From Panorpa germanica (lineage: Eukaryota > Arthropoda > Insecta > Mecoptera > Panorpidae), in NCBI GenBank assembly GCA_963678705.1, contig OY783204.1, forward strand, positions 15,076,759 through 15,140,758: 64,000 nt of DNA. The letters run 5' to 3'. Numbering within the stretch: the first letter of the stretch is position 1; each line of letters begins with the position of its first letter. The notes below the pieces were generated by a model, which was not told the origin of the DNA, did no database searches, and saw only the letters and a list, made by a program, of their open reading frames with translations. The position numbers were made by a program, and so were the translations under genes. Shown here one piece after another: positions 1-11,382 of this stretch.

Positions 1-54
1 TACTGCTTAATAATGTTATGATATTTGTAAGCTCTTACATCATCATCTTTGATA

Positions 55-160
55 GAACAAAACCCAGAAAATATGCTCTGGTCTGGGGATTGGACCCGAA
101 GACACACTTGTCTGGCATCAAACGTCAACGCTTTGGGCTGCTGTGTCGTCCAGCAATATA
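55..160 (-). repeat. SINE-like fragment with a tRNA-type B box
   Basis: On the minus strand the stretch reads GGTCCAATCC at 87-96, close to the RNA polymerase III B-box consensus, with a GC-richer segment upstream that could be a degraded tRNA-related head. No cloverleaf can be drawn by eye, so this is not called as a tRNA. A chance match is possible. Confidence 0.25.
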
Positions 161-266
161 ATTGTACGTAACACTGCAAATATTTATATTGCAAATATGT
201 TGTAAATCATTCGAAATGAACGTAACGCATTACATGCAGTAGTTAAGAAGATTTTACATTTGTAAC

Positions 267-487
267 TAGAGATGTGCACAAAATACATAATAGACCAGGC
301 TTCTAGAGGAGTATCGGCAATGTCGCAAGCGATCGGAGCACTAAACGGCGGCACTAAAGCGGCAAAGGTAACGGCGCTCTTGACCCCGCGTTGGAACGGT
401 AAGATGTCTTTTTATACAGCCTAAGATCTCAGATCTCTGGATGCCTCCATATTGTATTTTATATTTTGTATTTTGTGCACATCTCTG
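267..487. mobile_element. Short non-autonomous hAT-like element (MITE), 221 bp
   Basis: The ends are inverted copies: TAGAGATGTGCACAAAATAC on the left, and CAGAGATGTGCACAAAATAC when the right end is read on the minus strand. They are flanked by TTTGTAAC (259-266) and TCTGTAAC (488-495), an 8-bp target duplication with one mismatch. An 8-bp duplication is the hallmark of hAT transposons. The interior is GC-richer than its surroundings and has no coding capacity, so it must have been moved by a transposase from elsewhere. The near-perfect duplication suggests moderate age. Confidence 0.7.
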
Positions 488-495
488 TCTGTAAC

Positions 496-1406
496 ATTGT
501 AGATTATAGATAACTTTTACGGTTCTAGCTTTTAAAAGAAATTGAACGAGAGCTGCAAATTTATTTAATATTGAGATTAATTTTAATATTTGGTTTGCAT
601 ATTAGGTAGATCGATTCAACAAATGCAGTGGTTTTGACAGTAAATCTTTGTGACTCAAAATACTGTGCCAACCTATTACAATAATCGGAGTTCCATGCAT
701 CGCTTCGGGTCAAAGTTCAAAATCTATTCAGACAATGCTGTACCAGATCAATATAATACAGCATCCTATATTTTACAACTGTAGCGTCGTTAGTTTCCGG
801 TTTGCTAGTTACCATGGATACGAACTACTGCAAATTATGTATAATAAAATGGAATGTGCATCAAATGTACCCAGTATATTTATGTTTTCAAAAAATTACT
901 TAATTATTTATTACTTTTTGTTTCGTCCCGTTAAATGACACGTGTTGTTAATATACTCAGAATTAAAAAACCTTATGTTACCAATTAAAAGTGCATTTAT
1001 CAAATTAATAATATTACAATATTATAGTCTTCTTCCCTATAACAGACAAACTAACATGAGAGAGCGATTTAAGAATCGCTAGGCTTTTGAATTATATTGG
1101 AAGTCTATTCGACTTAAAATGAATCGGTATTGTGGTTTACATATGACTCTTACACTACACAACAATCATTAACCTAATAAATCCAAGTCTAATGTCTTTA
1201 AATCCTTTCGTAGTACCTACTCAATAATAAATCCTTAAACAAATCCTTATATTATCAACTTCAACGCATGCGCATAGAGAACGAATAGGAATATATACCT
1301 TTAGCCCTCGCACATATTTTGGACACACTTTCAGGTCCAGTATTCTCTCTCCATATATATGTGCTCTGAGACTACAGTGTAGATCTACAACGAGCTGTAT
1401 TTTGGG
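496..1406. other. No gene seen
   Basis: AT-rich DNA. The only sizeable frame is 67 codons (735-938), with no recognisable domain and no flanking signals. I see no repeats shared with the rest of the window. Confidence 0.5.
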
Positions 1407-1500
1407 CGGTCAAGATAGTTAGGTGGCGGACATTCAGCTATGCTTGGGTCCGGGTTTGATTCCCGGATATGGAATAATTTTATTCCATGACTGGCAAATG
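1407..1500 (+). repeat. SINE-like fragment with A- and B-box-like sequences
   Basis: A tRNA-like segment: TAGTTAGGTGGCGG resembles an A box, and GGGTTTGATTCCCGG (about 1452-1466) resembles the T-arm/B box with its flanking stem. The boxes are separated by about 30 bp, as in tRNA-derived SINE heads. The 5' part is not a foldable acceptor stem, so an intact tRNA gene is unlikely. Confidence 0.35.
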
Positions 1501-2589
1501 ATAAACAAATCAATAATATTTAAAAAACCGACCATATAATAAACAATTCTACAAAACACACAATTATTATTTTACAATTATTGCGAGATATAACCTACCT
1601 GTTGAAATCGCAATAATCTTTTGTCGCTCTAATAATTAATAATAAATTAATTTTTTTCGTTATTCTATGTTTACAACAATAGCAAACAAAATATTACGTT
1701 GCTTTTAGAGTTAATTTTGATGTACTTTATTTTTCTTTTACAAATACAAAAATAAATAATAAAATTTGTTCATTATTACAATAAGAATATACATAAAAAG
1801 CAGCTTATGGAAATATATGGCAGATCCTTTAATAAAGCCAACATGGTTTATATATACTTTTTGAAATTGTTACATGGGTTTTGGCTTACACCAGCCAATC
1901 GTTTCGCTATGAACGAACGCAGCAGTACCAAAGGTCTCTATTGAGCTGAACCAGGAACCAGGCTACGGGAACGCCATTAGTGTCCGGGTTTCTCTGTAGG
2001 TAAAGGATTCTATAAGATTCGCTTGACGTTCACTTTTTCATCCATGAATGACTTATTCAGGTTTAAATTTCCAACTGCTGTAATACTGGGCATTATATAA
2101 TAGACATAAACTACTAAATTGTATATATAGTATAAATAATTGTAGTTTAGCAGGGTTTCTCTGCATTAGACGTTGTCGTCTTTATGCTTCCAAAGTTGTG
2201 TTGCCTCTGCACTAGCCGTTGGGGAAGGATTTATATTTAAGTAAGCAAAAACATTTGTCGAGGTATAGACAAATAGAGTCGTTATACTGGTACATTCAAA
2301 ACCGTATGTATGTGCTTTGATTCTAATCATTCATTTTTAATAAAATATTTAACTTTACGTTGTCTTATTTAAATAATGACGCGGCAAATTTTTTTTTTTT
2401 CTTAAACTTACTTTAAAAAACAAAAGACTGGTGAAACTGTCAAATGTATTTGCCTCTCAATCACGCTCATTGCTCTCCATACAAATCCTCTGAACTTTCA
2501 TTAAATTTATCTCAAGTTTTTTTTAAATATTTATTTGAGTGCATCAACTTCCGATAGTTTTTTTTATTAATAATTTATGGGCTTCCTAG
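1501..2589. other. No gene seen
   Basis: AT-rich spacer. It contains a weak juxtaposed splice-like site, TTTCTCTGTAG|GTAAAG near 2000, but no open frame of note on either strand. Confidence 0.5.
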
Positions 2590-2800
2590 TCCCTTTCGAC
2601 AGTTATTAGCATGTAAAACAATGTATACATTTATAAACATTTGTAATGCATAATTTATAATCTACAAATATGAGTATGGATATTTAAAATATAGAGATTA
2701 AATTAAAATACATTGATAAAGTCAATAAAGTCATTAAGACTTTTTTATCATTCAAATGTGAGCTTATAGTCATCAGACATATTACAGTTTCGTCTGTGCG
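2590..2800 (+). repeat. Dispersed repeat, copy 1 (partner at 24745-24905)
   Basis: The order of short blocks is shared with 24745-24905. GACAGTTATTAGCA is followed by ACAATGTATACATTTATAAA, a TAATTTATA block, ATAGAGATTA, then ATTCAAAT and TATAGTCATCAGACAT. The partner differs at scattered positions. No coding capacity and no clear ends, so the class is unknown. Confidence 0.45.
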
Positions 2801-3097
2801 ATGAGTACTTAGAGCATTCAAGAATAATATCAATCGACTATAAATTTTCAGGAAAACAAAATGATGATATCCTTTTTAATTGTATAATCATTTATAACAC
2901 ATTGTCGATGGGGTTTATAGCCCGACAGCTACCTTAATGCAGATAAAATGAATGCTTAACAAGAACATAACGATTGCGTTCTATTATTTCCTAACCTACA
3001 AAATAACAGACTTTGACTAGGATTGATTTTTATTACATGCGTATTTTTTATAATAAATATTAATTATTGTTTTTTTCTTTATGTTTTTATTATGTGA

Positions 3098-3187
3098 AAT
3101 AATTTCAATTATTTTGTTTCAGGTGAGTTTTATTTCTGATAATACCTGCATCTGAAGTGTATACCATACCATGCCGTTGCGGTGAGT
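3098..3187 (+). promoter_or_regulatory. Candidate recursive splice site or 59-nt non-coding exon
   Basis: A T-rich tract ends in TTTTGTTTCAG directly followed by GTGAGT (AG at 3121-3122, GTGAGT at 3123-3128). This is the zero-length-exon arrangement used for recursive splicing of long insect introns. A second GTGAGT follows at 3182-3187, so 3123-3181 could also be a 59-nt exon. That segment has a stop in all three frames, so it would be untranslated or regulatory. The motif is directly visible; the function is inferred and could be chance. Confidence 0.3.
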
Positions 3188-3377
3188 AATGATTTGCATG
3201 TGTTTATTGGGTAAACCTTTCGGATTTGTAATTTCCTTTTATATTCTCAATGCATTTGTAAAGTAACAAACCTAAAAAAGTTTTATAAAAAATAGATAAC
3301 CTCTAATTAATGCGAGAATAACTCTTTCTTAATCGTTTTAAGTTTAATTATCCAAATAAAATGAAGTTAATATTCTA

Positions 3378-3840
3378 ATGGTGGTGACCATTATTATTGT
3401 AACTCCGTTGTATCGACTCATTTTAATTTATTTTTTTCGTTCTTTTACTTCCTTCTACTTTTTATCTTTAGTTTCTCTGTTTTGTTATTTCGTCTCTATT
3501 TTTTACCCTCCCAGATTCTTTCCTTCCTATCTTCTTACTCTTTCCAAAAACCAGTTTCTTTTTATTCCTTTTTCTTTATTCGGTTTGGTATTAAGCGTAT
3601 TGCCTTCTACTCTCCTCCACTTTAATATTATTATTCTCTCTCTTTATCATTTACTCCATTTTACCCTTTGTTTTTATTTATATTTGTTCTATTTATTCTT
3701 CGTCTCTCTTTGAATTGTCTTACGTTGCAGATCCTTCTTGTTTTAGTTCCACATCACTCTTTCGTACCATTTTTTGTACTCCAGCTCCACCTTCATCCCA
3801 TTCCTTCTTAATTTTTCATAGTAGGAAATTCATTCGTACT
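3378..3840 (-). repeat. Purine-rich (minus strand) block, possible LINE ORF remnant
   Basis: The plus strand is strongly pyrimidine-rich over about 450 bp. Read on the minus strand it gives Lys/Glu/Arg-rich peptides broken by stops, including KVEESRRQYA. Such composition is typical of the charged linkers of insect non-LTR retrotransposon proteins, but I find no RT or endonuclease motif. The 111-codon plus-strand frame here is Leu/Phe-rich low-complexity sequence and is not taken as a gene. Confidence 0.2.
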
Positions 3841-4685
3841 TCTTGTTAGTCGGGTAGAAATAAAATATGATCTCACTGATCTTAAAATTTAAATGGGTAC
3901 CTGTTTTAACAGAATTTTAAAATTCAATTAATGTATGCAGTTTAGTTACAATTCATATGGTCTAAAGCTGGTAATGAATTTGAGTAGGTATTTTAGATAC
4001 GTAGTAGTTTTTCTATACGAGTAGACAGCGAACGAAATTCGGACTCGGTTTTTTTCAACACACGAAATTCAGATTTTTCCATAGTTTTGAAAATTACAGA
4101 AAGAGTGTTACTAAATCCACTGTAACTCGTACATGCAGTTACCATATATCGTTTGAAGGTTGGTGTAGTTTAAAAATCTTATAGATTGACAAATAGTGAC
4201 CCTTTATATGTTATCCTGCGAACTTATGATATGATGAGTTATATGAGTTGACATTCATAATAATCTTTAACACTCAGCTCAGCCATTAACCCTTCTACTG
4301 GCATAAAGAAACTATTGTACAAAATTCGTTACCAGCTTTTGGGTTATAGAATTTACTTTGAGATAAGGTGACCAACGGAATCAAACTGAGTAATCCAGTT
4401 TTATCCCATGGCTGCAGAATCCGTCCACGTTAATCTGTTACAGTTTCTCCGCCCCGTTTCTGCGCCATACAACGGGTTAACTGTTAAAGTTACCCGTAAA
4501 ATATAAACTTGATTGTACATTTTATTATTGCGGACTGTAAAGTTCCTACAGCTGAACATTTCGTTACAGATCGACACACCAAGTTAGATTATTTCAATTG
4601 TCGAATTGTTGAAACTTTAAGTCTTTATTTTCTAACTCTTAACGATTCGCGATTTCATTATGTTAAAGTTAAGTATATTGTAGAA
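3841..4685. other. No gene seen
   Basis: AT-rich spacer without recognisable repeats. The only open frame (4509-4694, 61 codons) shows no domain. Confidence 0.45.
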
Positions 4686-4689
4686 ATAT

Positions 4690-4760
4690 TTTGAGGATTG
4701 TGAGGCAGCCTCGAATATTCAATATAGTGGGTTCGAATCCAAGCTATGTCATCAGAACAT
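4690..4760 (+). repeat. B-box-like (tRNA-derived) fragment
   Basis: GGTTCGAATCC at 4730-4740 exactly matches the Pol III B-box consensus, with a candidate A-box-like stretch about 35 bp upstream. The surrounding bases do not fold as a tRNA. A SINE remnant is the simplest reading; chance is possible. Confidence 0.25.
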
Positions 4761-4869
4761 TGTATACATTAACATGATATATGCTTTGCTCAATATGCTC
4801 GAAAGATATGCGTTGGAGTATACACTATTGAGTCCTAGTGGAATTCTCTAACTTCTGTGTTGAATCAAT

Positions 4870-6380
4870 CGTGCATTTTATAAATAGTCAATATCAGAGA
4901 TGAGCAACGCGCGATCCGGCACGCTTTTTTGTGGGCTACCTTTTTACTTTTTATGACTTTTTTCGACTTTATATGTATTTATCTGTGTTAAATATATAAT
5001 TTGATTAAATTTGTCTTTTATATTTTCTATATTAAATCGCATGTGACATTGTGCTAACGCTGATATTTCTTCGCATATGCATAATCCCTGACCGTTTATC
5101 TTTTTATTTTTTACAGTCATATCATCTTGCCTAAAACTTGTCTTCCATTTTATGAAACCAAAACATCAATTATTACCAATACTACTAACGTAATAATTAA
5201 TGTGTTAAAAAATGTAAATGCTCTTAAATGTGTAAATAAGATATCTCATAAGGTAATTAGATCATTGTTATTTTAAATACATCCCTACTTATGGCACAGT
5301 CGGATGTACTAATTATTTATCATAATTACTTCGACATCGCATGATTACAAGAATTTAAATTCGATTACTTTATAATCTCCTAACATTTAATTTAACTAAT
5401 TAATCTGGACAATAACTAATTGTACGTTGATAAAGAAATCAATTATTAACTACATTCTAATTATGAACTAACTCTCATTAGCTAATGTAAGCTATTCATT
5501 ATTTTTTAAATCCTATTAATCCACAGAATAGTAATTATTTAAGTTGATATAAAAACAATGCGGAGAAATATATTATTTATATGATATATTATCTCGCTCT
5601 TACTTTTTTAATACATAATTATTTGTCTCTATCTCCTGATCTTTTGTTTCCCACTTCTGAACTTACACTTAGTAACAAAGAAGTTGGTAATTCATGGTGT
5701 AGGGTTAACCACGCACGGGATTTAGCTTGTGCTATGGTGAACCCCGTATCCCGTACTCCGTATCCCGTATCCGGCTCCGGCACGATCCACAAGTTCCGCT
5801 CATGTCTTTTGGGGATTAACATTTTTTATCTTCATCTCCATTAGTTCATAAAGCTGGTGACAGTTCTGTATTTACGTAATGCAAACAAATATTCGTTCTG
5901 AATGTTGAATGAGCTCTTGTATCAAATATATTTTACAATTGGAATACATTGTAAGGGAATACGAGATAAGAATTGTTGCGTATGTCACAAGGGTGTTGCT
6001 CAGGACCGTAACGTGGTGATCACGCGCCCTATGCAAATCTGCATCTATTTTCAATCTAATATCCAAGAAAATCAATTGTATCTACACAATTGACTTTAAG
6101 GCTATTTTAAATGATCTTAAATATTAGGTCCCGCGCGCAAAATATTGTGTGTAAAATTGACGAAATATTTCACCGTTGAATTATTAACGTTTTCGAGCAT
6201 TTTTCAATTGAATGAATTTGAATTTAATTATAATTGCATCTACGCGTGCTTAATAGTAGGCAAGTAGGCTACTATTAATACACACCATTCTACACGCCAT
6301 TTTCTTTTTATATTTTAATTTTTTTTTTATATGTTAACTAAGAATAATTGTTTTCATATTATGTATCTTTTTTATATTTA
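4870..6380. other. No gene seen; contains a short CCCGTATC-type tandem
   Basis: AT-rich spacer. At 5745-5780 a GC-richer patch repeats CCCGTAT/CCCGTACT several times, a small degenerate minisatellite. Overlapping frames of 60-90 codons on both strands around 5581-6093 have no domain and mostly reflect this repeat. Confidence 0.4.
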
Positions 6381-6389
6381 CAACACACT

Positions 6390-6620
6390 TTTTGCTGCAT
6401 ACGCGCAAGACAACTTGTCATAGTCTGCCCCGCGCGGTTATTTTTGTTTTATACGCCGATAGCACCAAACATTGTGACACCTTGTTCTTTGCTTTCAATA
6501 ACATCCACCTGCAGTTCCATTTTATATCGAACGATGTATAGGAATTGTCAACTTAAGAATAACTTAACAGCACAAACTCAATACAATTTTTATGAGTTAA
6601 ACAGTTTTTGAAGAGGATTT
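6390..6620 (+). repeat. Unclassified repeat related to 18040-18245
   Basis: It shares ordered blocks with the sequence just right of the Helitron array: CGCGCAAGA early, and near the end a CAGCA...AC.CAATAC.ATTTTTAT...GTTA.ACAG block (about 6570-6606). The copies are divergent. The frame at 6348-6611 is not gene-like. Confidence 0.4.
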
Positions 6621-6639
6621 TAGGTTTGTTCTTTACTTG

Positions 6640-7189
6640 ATTATCTAAACCGGAAGTTGGTGGCACATCATAGCACCTTTTTCTGTAATTTTTCATTATT
6701 TTTAAGTTGAACCGGATGTATTTTCATAGCACCTTAAAGTCAATCTGCTCTTATTTTTTTTACCTTCTGTGTAATTTATGTTTCCTAATTGGTTTTAATT
6801 ATAAGAAATGTCAGAAGTGGTTATGTAGAAATATATTTGAAAATATATATTTTAATTTTTGTTTTAATTAATTTATGTTTATTTTAATTAATATTTATAA
6901 TTAATTTTAAAAATCGTTTACCGTAAGCTTTTAAAATTCAATGTGGACCTGACAATTATTAAAGAGGCTTTTTTAAATTATTTCGGGCTTGAAACACAAT
7001 AAAATAATTATTTTATAAATCCTTATAAATTTATTACACGTTTGTAAAATCACATAAAATGAGGATAAATTAAAACACAACGGTGAGACACTTATAGTAT
7101 AAAATGTATCTGGGAAGAAAAGGCTACATGCTACTCTCTTTTTATATTTTAATTTGATGATTTCATTTATGTTTTAGTTATAGTTTTTA
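6640..7189. other. No gene seen; left flank of the Helitron array
   Basis: Very AT-rich. Base 7189 is A, the expected host base 5' of a Helitron. Confidence 0.5.
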
Positions 7190-8048
7190 TCCTATATTAT
7201 AATGTCCGAGGTGTATGTTTGTTTTCTTATCATCATCATCATATATTATAATGTTCCAAGTGTTTATTTATATTCTTATATGTTTCTATGTTTATGTGTT
7301 TATATGTTTGGTTCGAATTTTGTATGGCATCTCGAAAACGGCTCCAGGGAAGTTTTTGAAAATTGCCTATTTTGTAGAGAAAAAAATTCTAAGACTTTTG
7401 GCGTCCTCGGATTTTTCCCTGAATTTCTTGGAAACCCGTAATTTTGGAAAAACTGGAAAAAAAGTGAACCCTTTTTTGCTGTATTACTTTTAATTCGTAA
7501 AAGATAGAAAGTTTAAATTTTGCATGTGTATTAAGGTATTCAATGCTGACATTTTTCAAAAATTAGAAATTCAAAAATTGAAAAAGGGGGGGTAGAAGAA
7601 ATTCGGGGGCCCTGTAGGGAACTTTGGAGAAAATTCATATTCTGGATTCTAGAATAATTAAGTATATTATTAATAAAAAAAAATTCAAAATTTCCAAATT
7701 TTATTGGGGGGCACGGGGGCTGTATTTGCCGAGAGTAAAATTTGTGCTAGAAAGTTGAAATTTTGTATATAGGCTAACCTTGGTAACTTATTTACGAATC
7801 GAAAAAAAAAATCCCAAATTTTGAAAAAAAGTTGGTCAAATAACGCATAAATTGAAAATATTTTTTATTTTGATAAAAAAATAATATTTTTTTAGTCAAT
7901 TTATATGTGTGTATATGTGCGCGAGTTTATTTATTATTTCAATTTACAAATAGAACAGTTAAATATGAAATTTAATTACGAATTATTTTATTGGATTCAA
8001 ATGATACACACCAAAAAGACGTCGCATTGCGACGGGGGTAAACTCAAG
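7190..8048 (+). mobile_element. Array unit 1 (A-type end, doubled 5' end)
   Basis: It begins with the canonical TCCTATATTATAATG preceded by A. After about 40 bp and a (TCA)n stretch, a second 5' end starts at 7242. From 7242 to 8048 it is 807 bp, the same length as unit 5, and differs from it at only a few positions. The 3' hairpin GTCGCATTGCGAC is followed by CTCAAG rather than CTAG. Confidence 0.8.
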
Positions 8049-8985
8049 TATATTATAATGTCCCAAGTGTATATTATCATCATCATCATATATTATAATG
8101 TCCGAGGTGTATGTTTATTTTCTTATATGTTTATATTCTTATATTCTTATATGTTTATATTCTTATATGTTTACGCGATTCGTATGGTAGCTCGAAAACG
8201 GCTCCATGGAAGTTTTTAAAAATTTCCTATTTCGTAGAGAAAAAAATTCTAAGACTTTTGGCGTCCTCGGATTTTTCCCTGAATTTCCTGGAAACCCGTA
8301 ATTTTGGAAAAACTGGAAAAAAAGTGAACCCTTTTTTGCTGTATTACTTTTAATTCGTAAAAGATAGAAAGTTGAAATTTTGCATGTGTATTAAGGTATT
8401 CAATGCTGACATTTTTCAAAAATTAGAAATTCAAAAAGTGAAAAAGGGGGGGTTGAAGAAATTCGGGGGCCCGGTAGGGAACTTTGGAGAAAGTTCATAT
8501 TCTGGATTCTAGAATAATTAAGTATATTATTAATAAAAAAAAATTCAAAATTCCAAAATTTTATTTGGGGGCACGGGGGCAGTATTTGCCGAGAGTAAAA
8601 ATTGTGCCAGAAAGTTGAAATTTTGTATATAGGCTAATCTTGGTAACTTATTTACGAATCGAAAAAAAAAATCCCAAATTTTGAAAAAAAGTTGGTCAAA
8701 TAACGCATAAATTGAAAATATTTTTTATTTTGTTAAAAAAAATAATTTTTTTTAGTCAATTTATATGTCATGTATATGTGCGCGAGTTTATTTATTATTT
8801 CAATTTAAAAATAGAACAGTTAAATATGAAATGTAATTACGAATTATTTTATTGGTTTCAAATCATACACGCCAAGAAGACTTCGCTTTGCGACGGGGGT
8901 AAACGTTACTGGAATTTAAATTTTTACATGAAGTTCAAGCCACACACAAAAGACAAACGTCGCTTGCGACGGGGGTAAAAGCTAG
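8049..8985 (+). mobile_element. Array unit 2 (composite 3' end)
   Basis: It has a second internal 5' end at 8089 after a (TCA)n stretch. At the 3' side an A-type hairpin end (about 8880-8905) is followed by a further 80 bp carrying the canonical GTCGCTTGCGAC hairpin and GCTAG at 8981-8985. One terminus has therefore been added after another. Confidence 0.8.
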
Positions 8986-9780
8986 TCATATATTATAATG
9001 TCCCAGGTGTATATTTGTGTTCTTATATGTTTATATGTTTGGTTCGAATTTTGTATGGCATCTCGAAAACGGCTCCAGGGAAGTTTTTAAAAATTTCCTA
9101 TTTCGTAGAGAAAAAAATTCTAAGACTTTTGGCGTCCCTGGATTTTTCCCTGAATTTCCTGGAAACCCGTAATTTTGGAAAAACTGGAAAAAAAGTGATC
9201 CCTTTTTTGCTGCATTACTTTTAAGTCGTAAAAGATAGAAAGTTGAAATTTTGCATGTGTATTAAGGTACTTAATGCTGACATTTCTCAAAAAGTAGAAA
9301 TTCAAAAATTGAAAAAGAGGGGGTTGAAGAAATTCGGGGGCCCGGTAGGGAACTTTGGAGAAAGTTCATATTCTGGATTCTAGAATAATTAAGTATATTA
9401 TTATTAAAAAAAAATTCAAAATTTCAAAATTTTATTGGGGGGCACGGGGGCAGTATTTGCCGAGAGTAAAAATTGTGCTAGAAAATTGAAATTTTGTATG
9501 TAGGCTAACCTTGGTAACTTATTTACGAATCGAAAAAAAAAATCCCAAATTTTGAAAAAAAGTTGGTCAAATAACGCATAAATTGAAAATATTTTTTATT
9601 TTGAAAAAAAAAATAATATTTTTTTAGTCAATTTATATGTGTGTATATGTGCGCGAGTTTATTTATTATTTCAATTTAAAAATAGAACAGTTAAATATGA
9701 AATTTAATTACGAATTATTTTATTGGATTTAAATGATACACGCCAAAAAGACGTCGCATTGCGACGGGGGTAAACTCAAG
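8986..9780 (+). mobile_element. Array unit 3 (A-type end; junction keeps TC)
   Basis: It starts TCATATATTATAATG immediately after the CTAG of unit 2, so the 5' TC is retained at the junction. It shares diagnostic variants with units 7 and 10 (GGTACTTAA, AAAAAGTAG). Ends CTCAAG. Confidence 0.8.
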
Positions 9781-10575
9781 TATATTATAATGTCCCAGGT
9801 GTATATTTATATTCTTATATGTTTATGTGTTTATATGTTTGGTTCGAATTTTGTATGGCATCTCGAAAACGGCTCCAGGGAAGTTTTTAAAAATTTCCTA
9901 TTTCGTAGAGAAAAACATTCTAAGACTTTTGGCGTCCCCGGATTTTTCCCTGAATTTCCTGGAAACCCGTAATTTTGGAAAAACTGGAAGAAAAGTGATC
10001 CCTTTTTTGCTGTATTACTTTTAATTCGTATAAGATAGAAAGTTGAAATTTTGCATGTGTATTAAGGTATTCAATGCTGACATTTCTCAAAAATTAGAAA
10101 TTTAAAAATTGAAAATGGGGGGGTTAAAGAAATTCGGGGGCCCGGTAGGGAACTTTGAAGAAAATTCATTTTTTGGATTCTAGAATAATTAAGTATATTA
10201 TTTATAAAAAAAAAATTCAAAATTTTTAAATTTTATTGGGGGGCACGGGGGCAGTATTTGCCGAGAGTAAAAATTGTGCTAGAAAGTTGAAATTTTGTAT
10301 ATAGGCTAACCTTGGCAACTTATTTACGAATCGAAAAAGAAATCCCAAATTTTGAAAAAAAGTTGTTCAAATATCGCATAAATTCAAAATATTTTTTATT
10401 TTGATATAAAAAATGTATTTTCTTAGTCAGTTTGCATGAAAAATTAATTGTTATTAAATGTTAAATCAATATAGGACGAGCTTATTTATTATTTCAATTT
10501 AAAAATTAAATTTTGACTTAAAATTCAAGCCACTCACAAAAAACAAACGTCGCTTGCGACGGGGGTAAAAGCTAG
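9781..10575 (+). mobile_element. Array unit 4 (canonical GCTAG end)
   Basis: A 795-bp unit whose last 150 bp is the B-type 3' region (CTTAGTCAGTTT, then AATATAGGACGAG, hairpin and GCTAG), shared with units 8 and 11 and resembling the solo copy at 55303-55939. Confidence 0.8.
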
Positions 10576-11382
10576 TATATTATAATGTTCCAAGTGTTTA
10601 TTTATATTCTTATATGTTTCTATGTTTATGTGTTTATATGTTTGGTTCGAATTTTGTATGGCATCTCGAAAACGGCTCCAGGGAAGTTTTTGAAAATTGC
10701 CTATTTTGTAGAGAAAAAAATTCTAAGACTTTTGGCGTCCTCGGATTTTTCCCTGAATTTCTTGGAAACCCGTAATTTTGGAAAAACTGGAAAAAAAGTG
10801 AACCCTTTTTTGCTGTATTACTTTTAATTCGTAAAAGATAGAAAGTTTAAATTTTGCATGTGTATTAAGGTATTCAATGCTGACATTTTTCAACAATTAG
10901 AAATTCAAAAATTGAAAAAGGGGGGGTAGAAGAAATTCGGGGGCCCTGTAGGGAACTTTGGAGAAAATTCATATTCTGGATTCTAGAATAATTAAGTATA
11001 TTATTAATAAAAAAAAATTCAAAATTTCCAAATTTTATTGGGGGGCACGGGGGCTGTATTTGCCGAGAGTAAAATTTGTGCTAGAAAGTTGAAATTTTGT
11101 ATATAGGCTAACCTTGGTAACTTATTTACGAATCGAAAAAAAAAATCCCAAATTTTGAAAAAAAGTTGGTCAAATAACGCATAAATTGAAAATATTTTTT
11201 ATTTTGATAAAAAAATAATATTTTTTTAGTCAATTTATATGTGTGTATATGTGCGCGAGTTTATTTATTATTTCAATTTAAAAATAGAACAGTTAAATAT
11301 GAAATTTAATTACGAATTATTTTATTGGATTCAAATGATACACACCAAAAAGACGTCGCATTGCGACGGGGGTAAACTCAAG
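10576..11382 (+). mobile_element. Array unit 5 (A-type end, near-copy of unit 1)
   Basis: 807 bp, aligning end to end with 7242-8048 with only a few substitutions. It marks the start of the second higher-order repeat. Ends CTCAAG. Confidence 0.8.

Noticed and set aside
3378-3713. 111-codon Leu/Phe-rich plus-strand frame resembling a membrane protein
   Set aside because: The hydrophobicity follows from the pyrimidine-rich strand; the opposite strand is charged. No typical gene signals.
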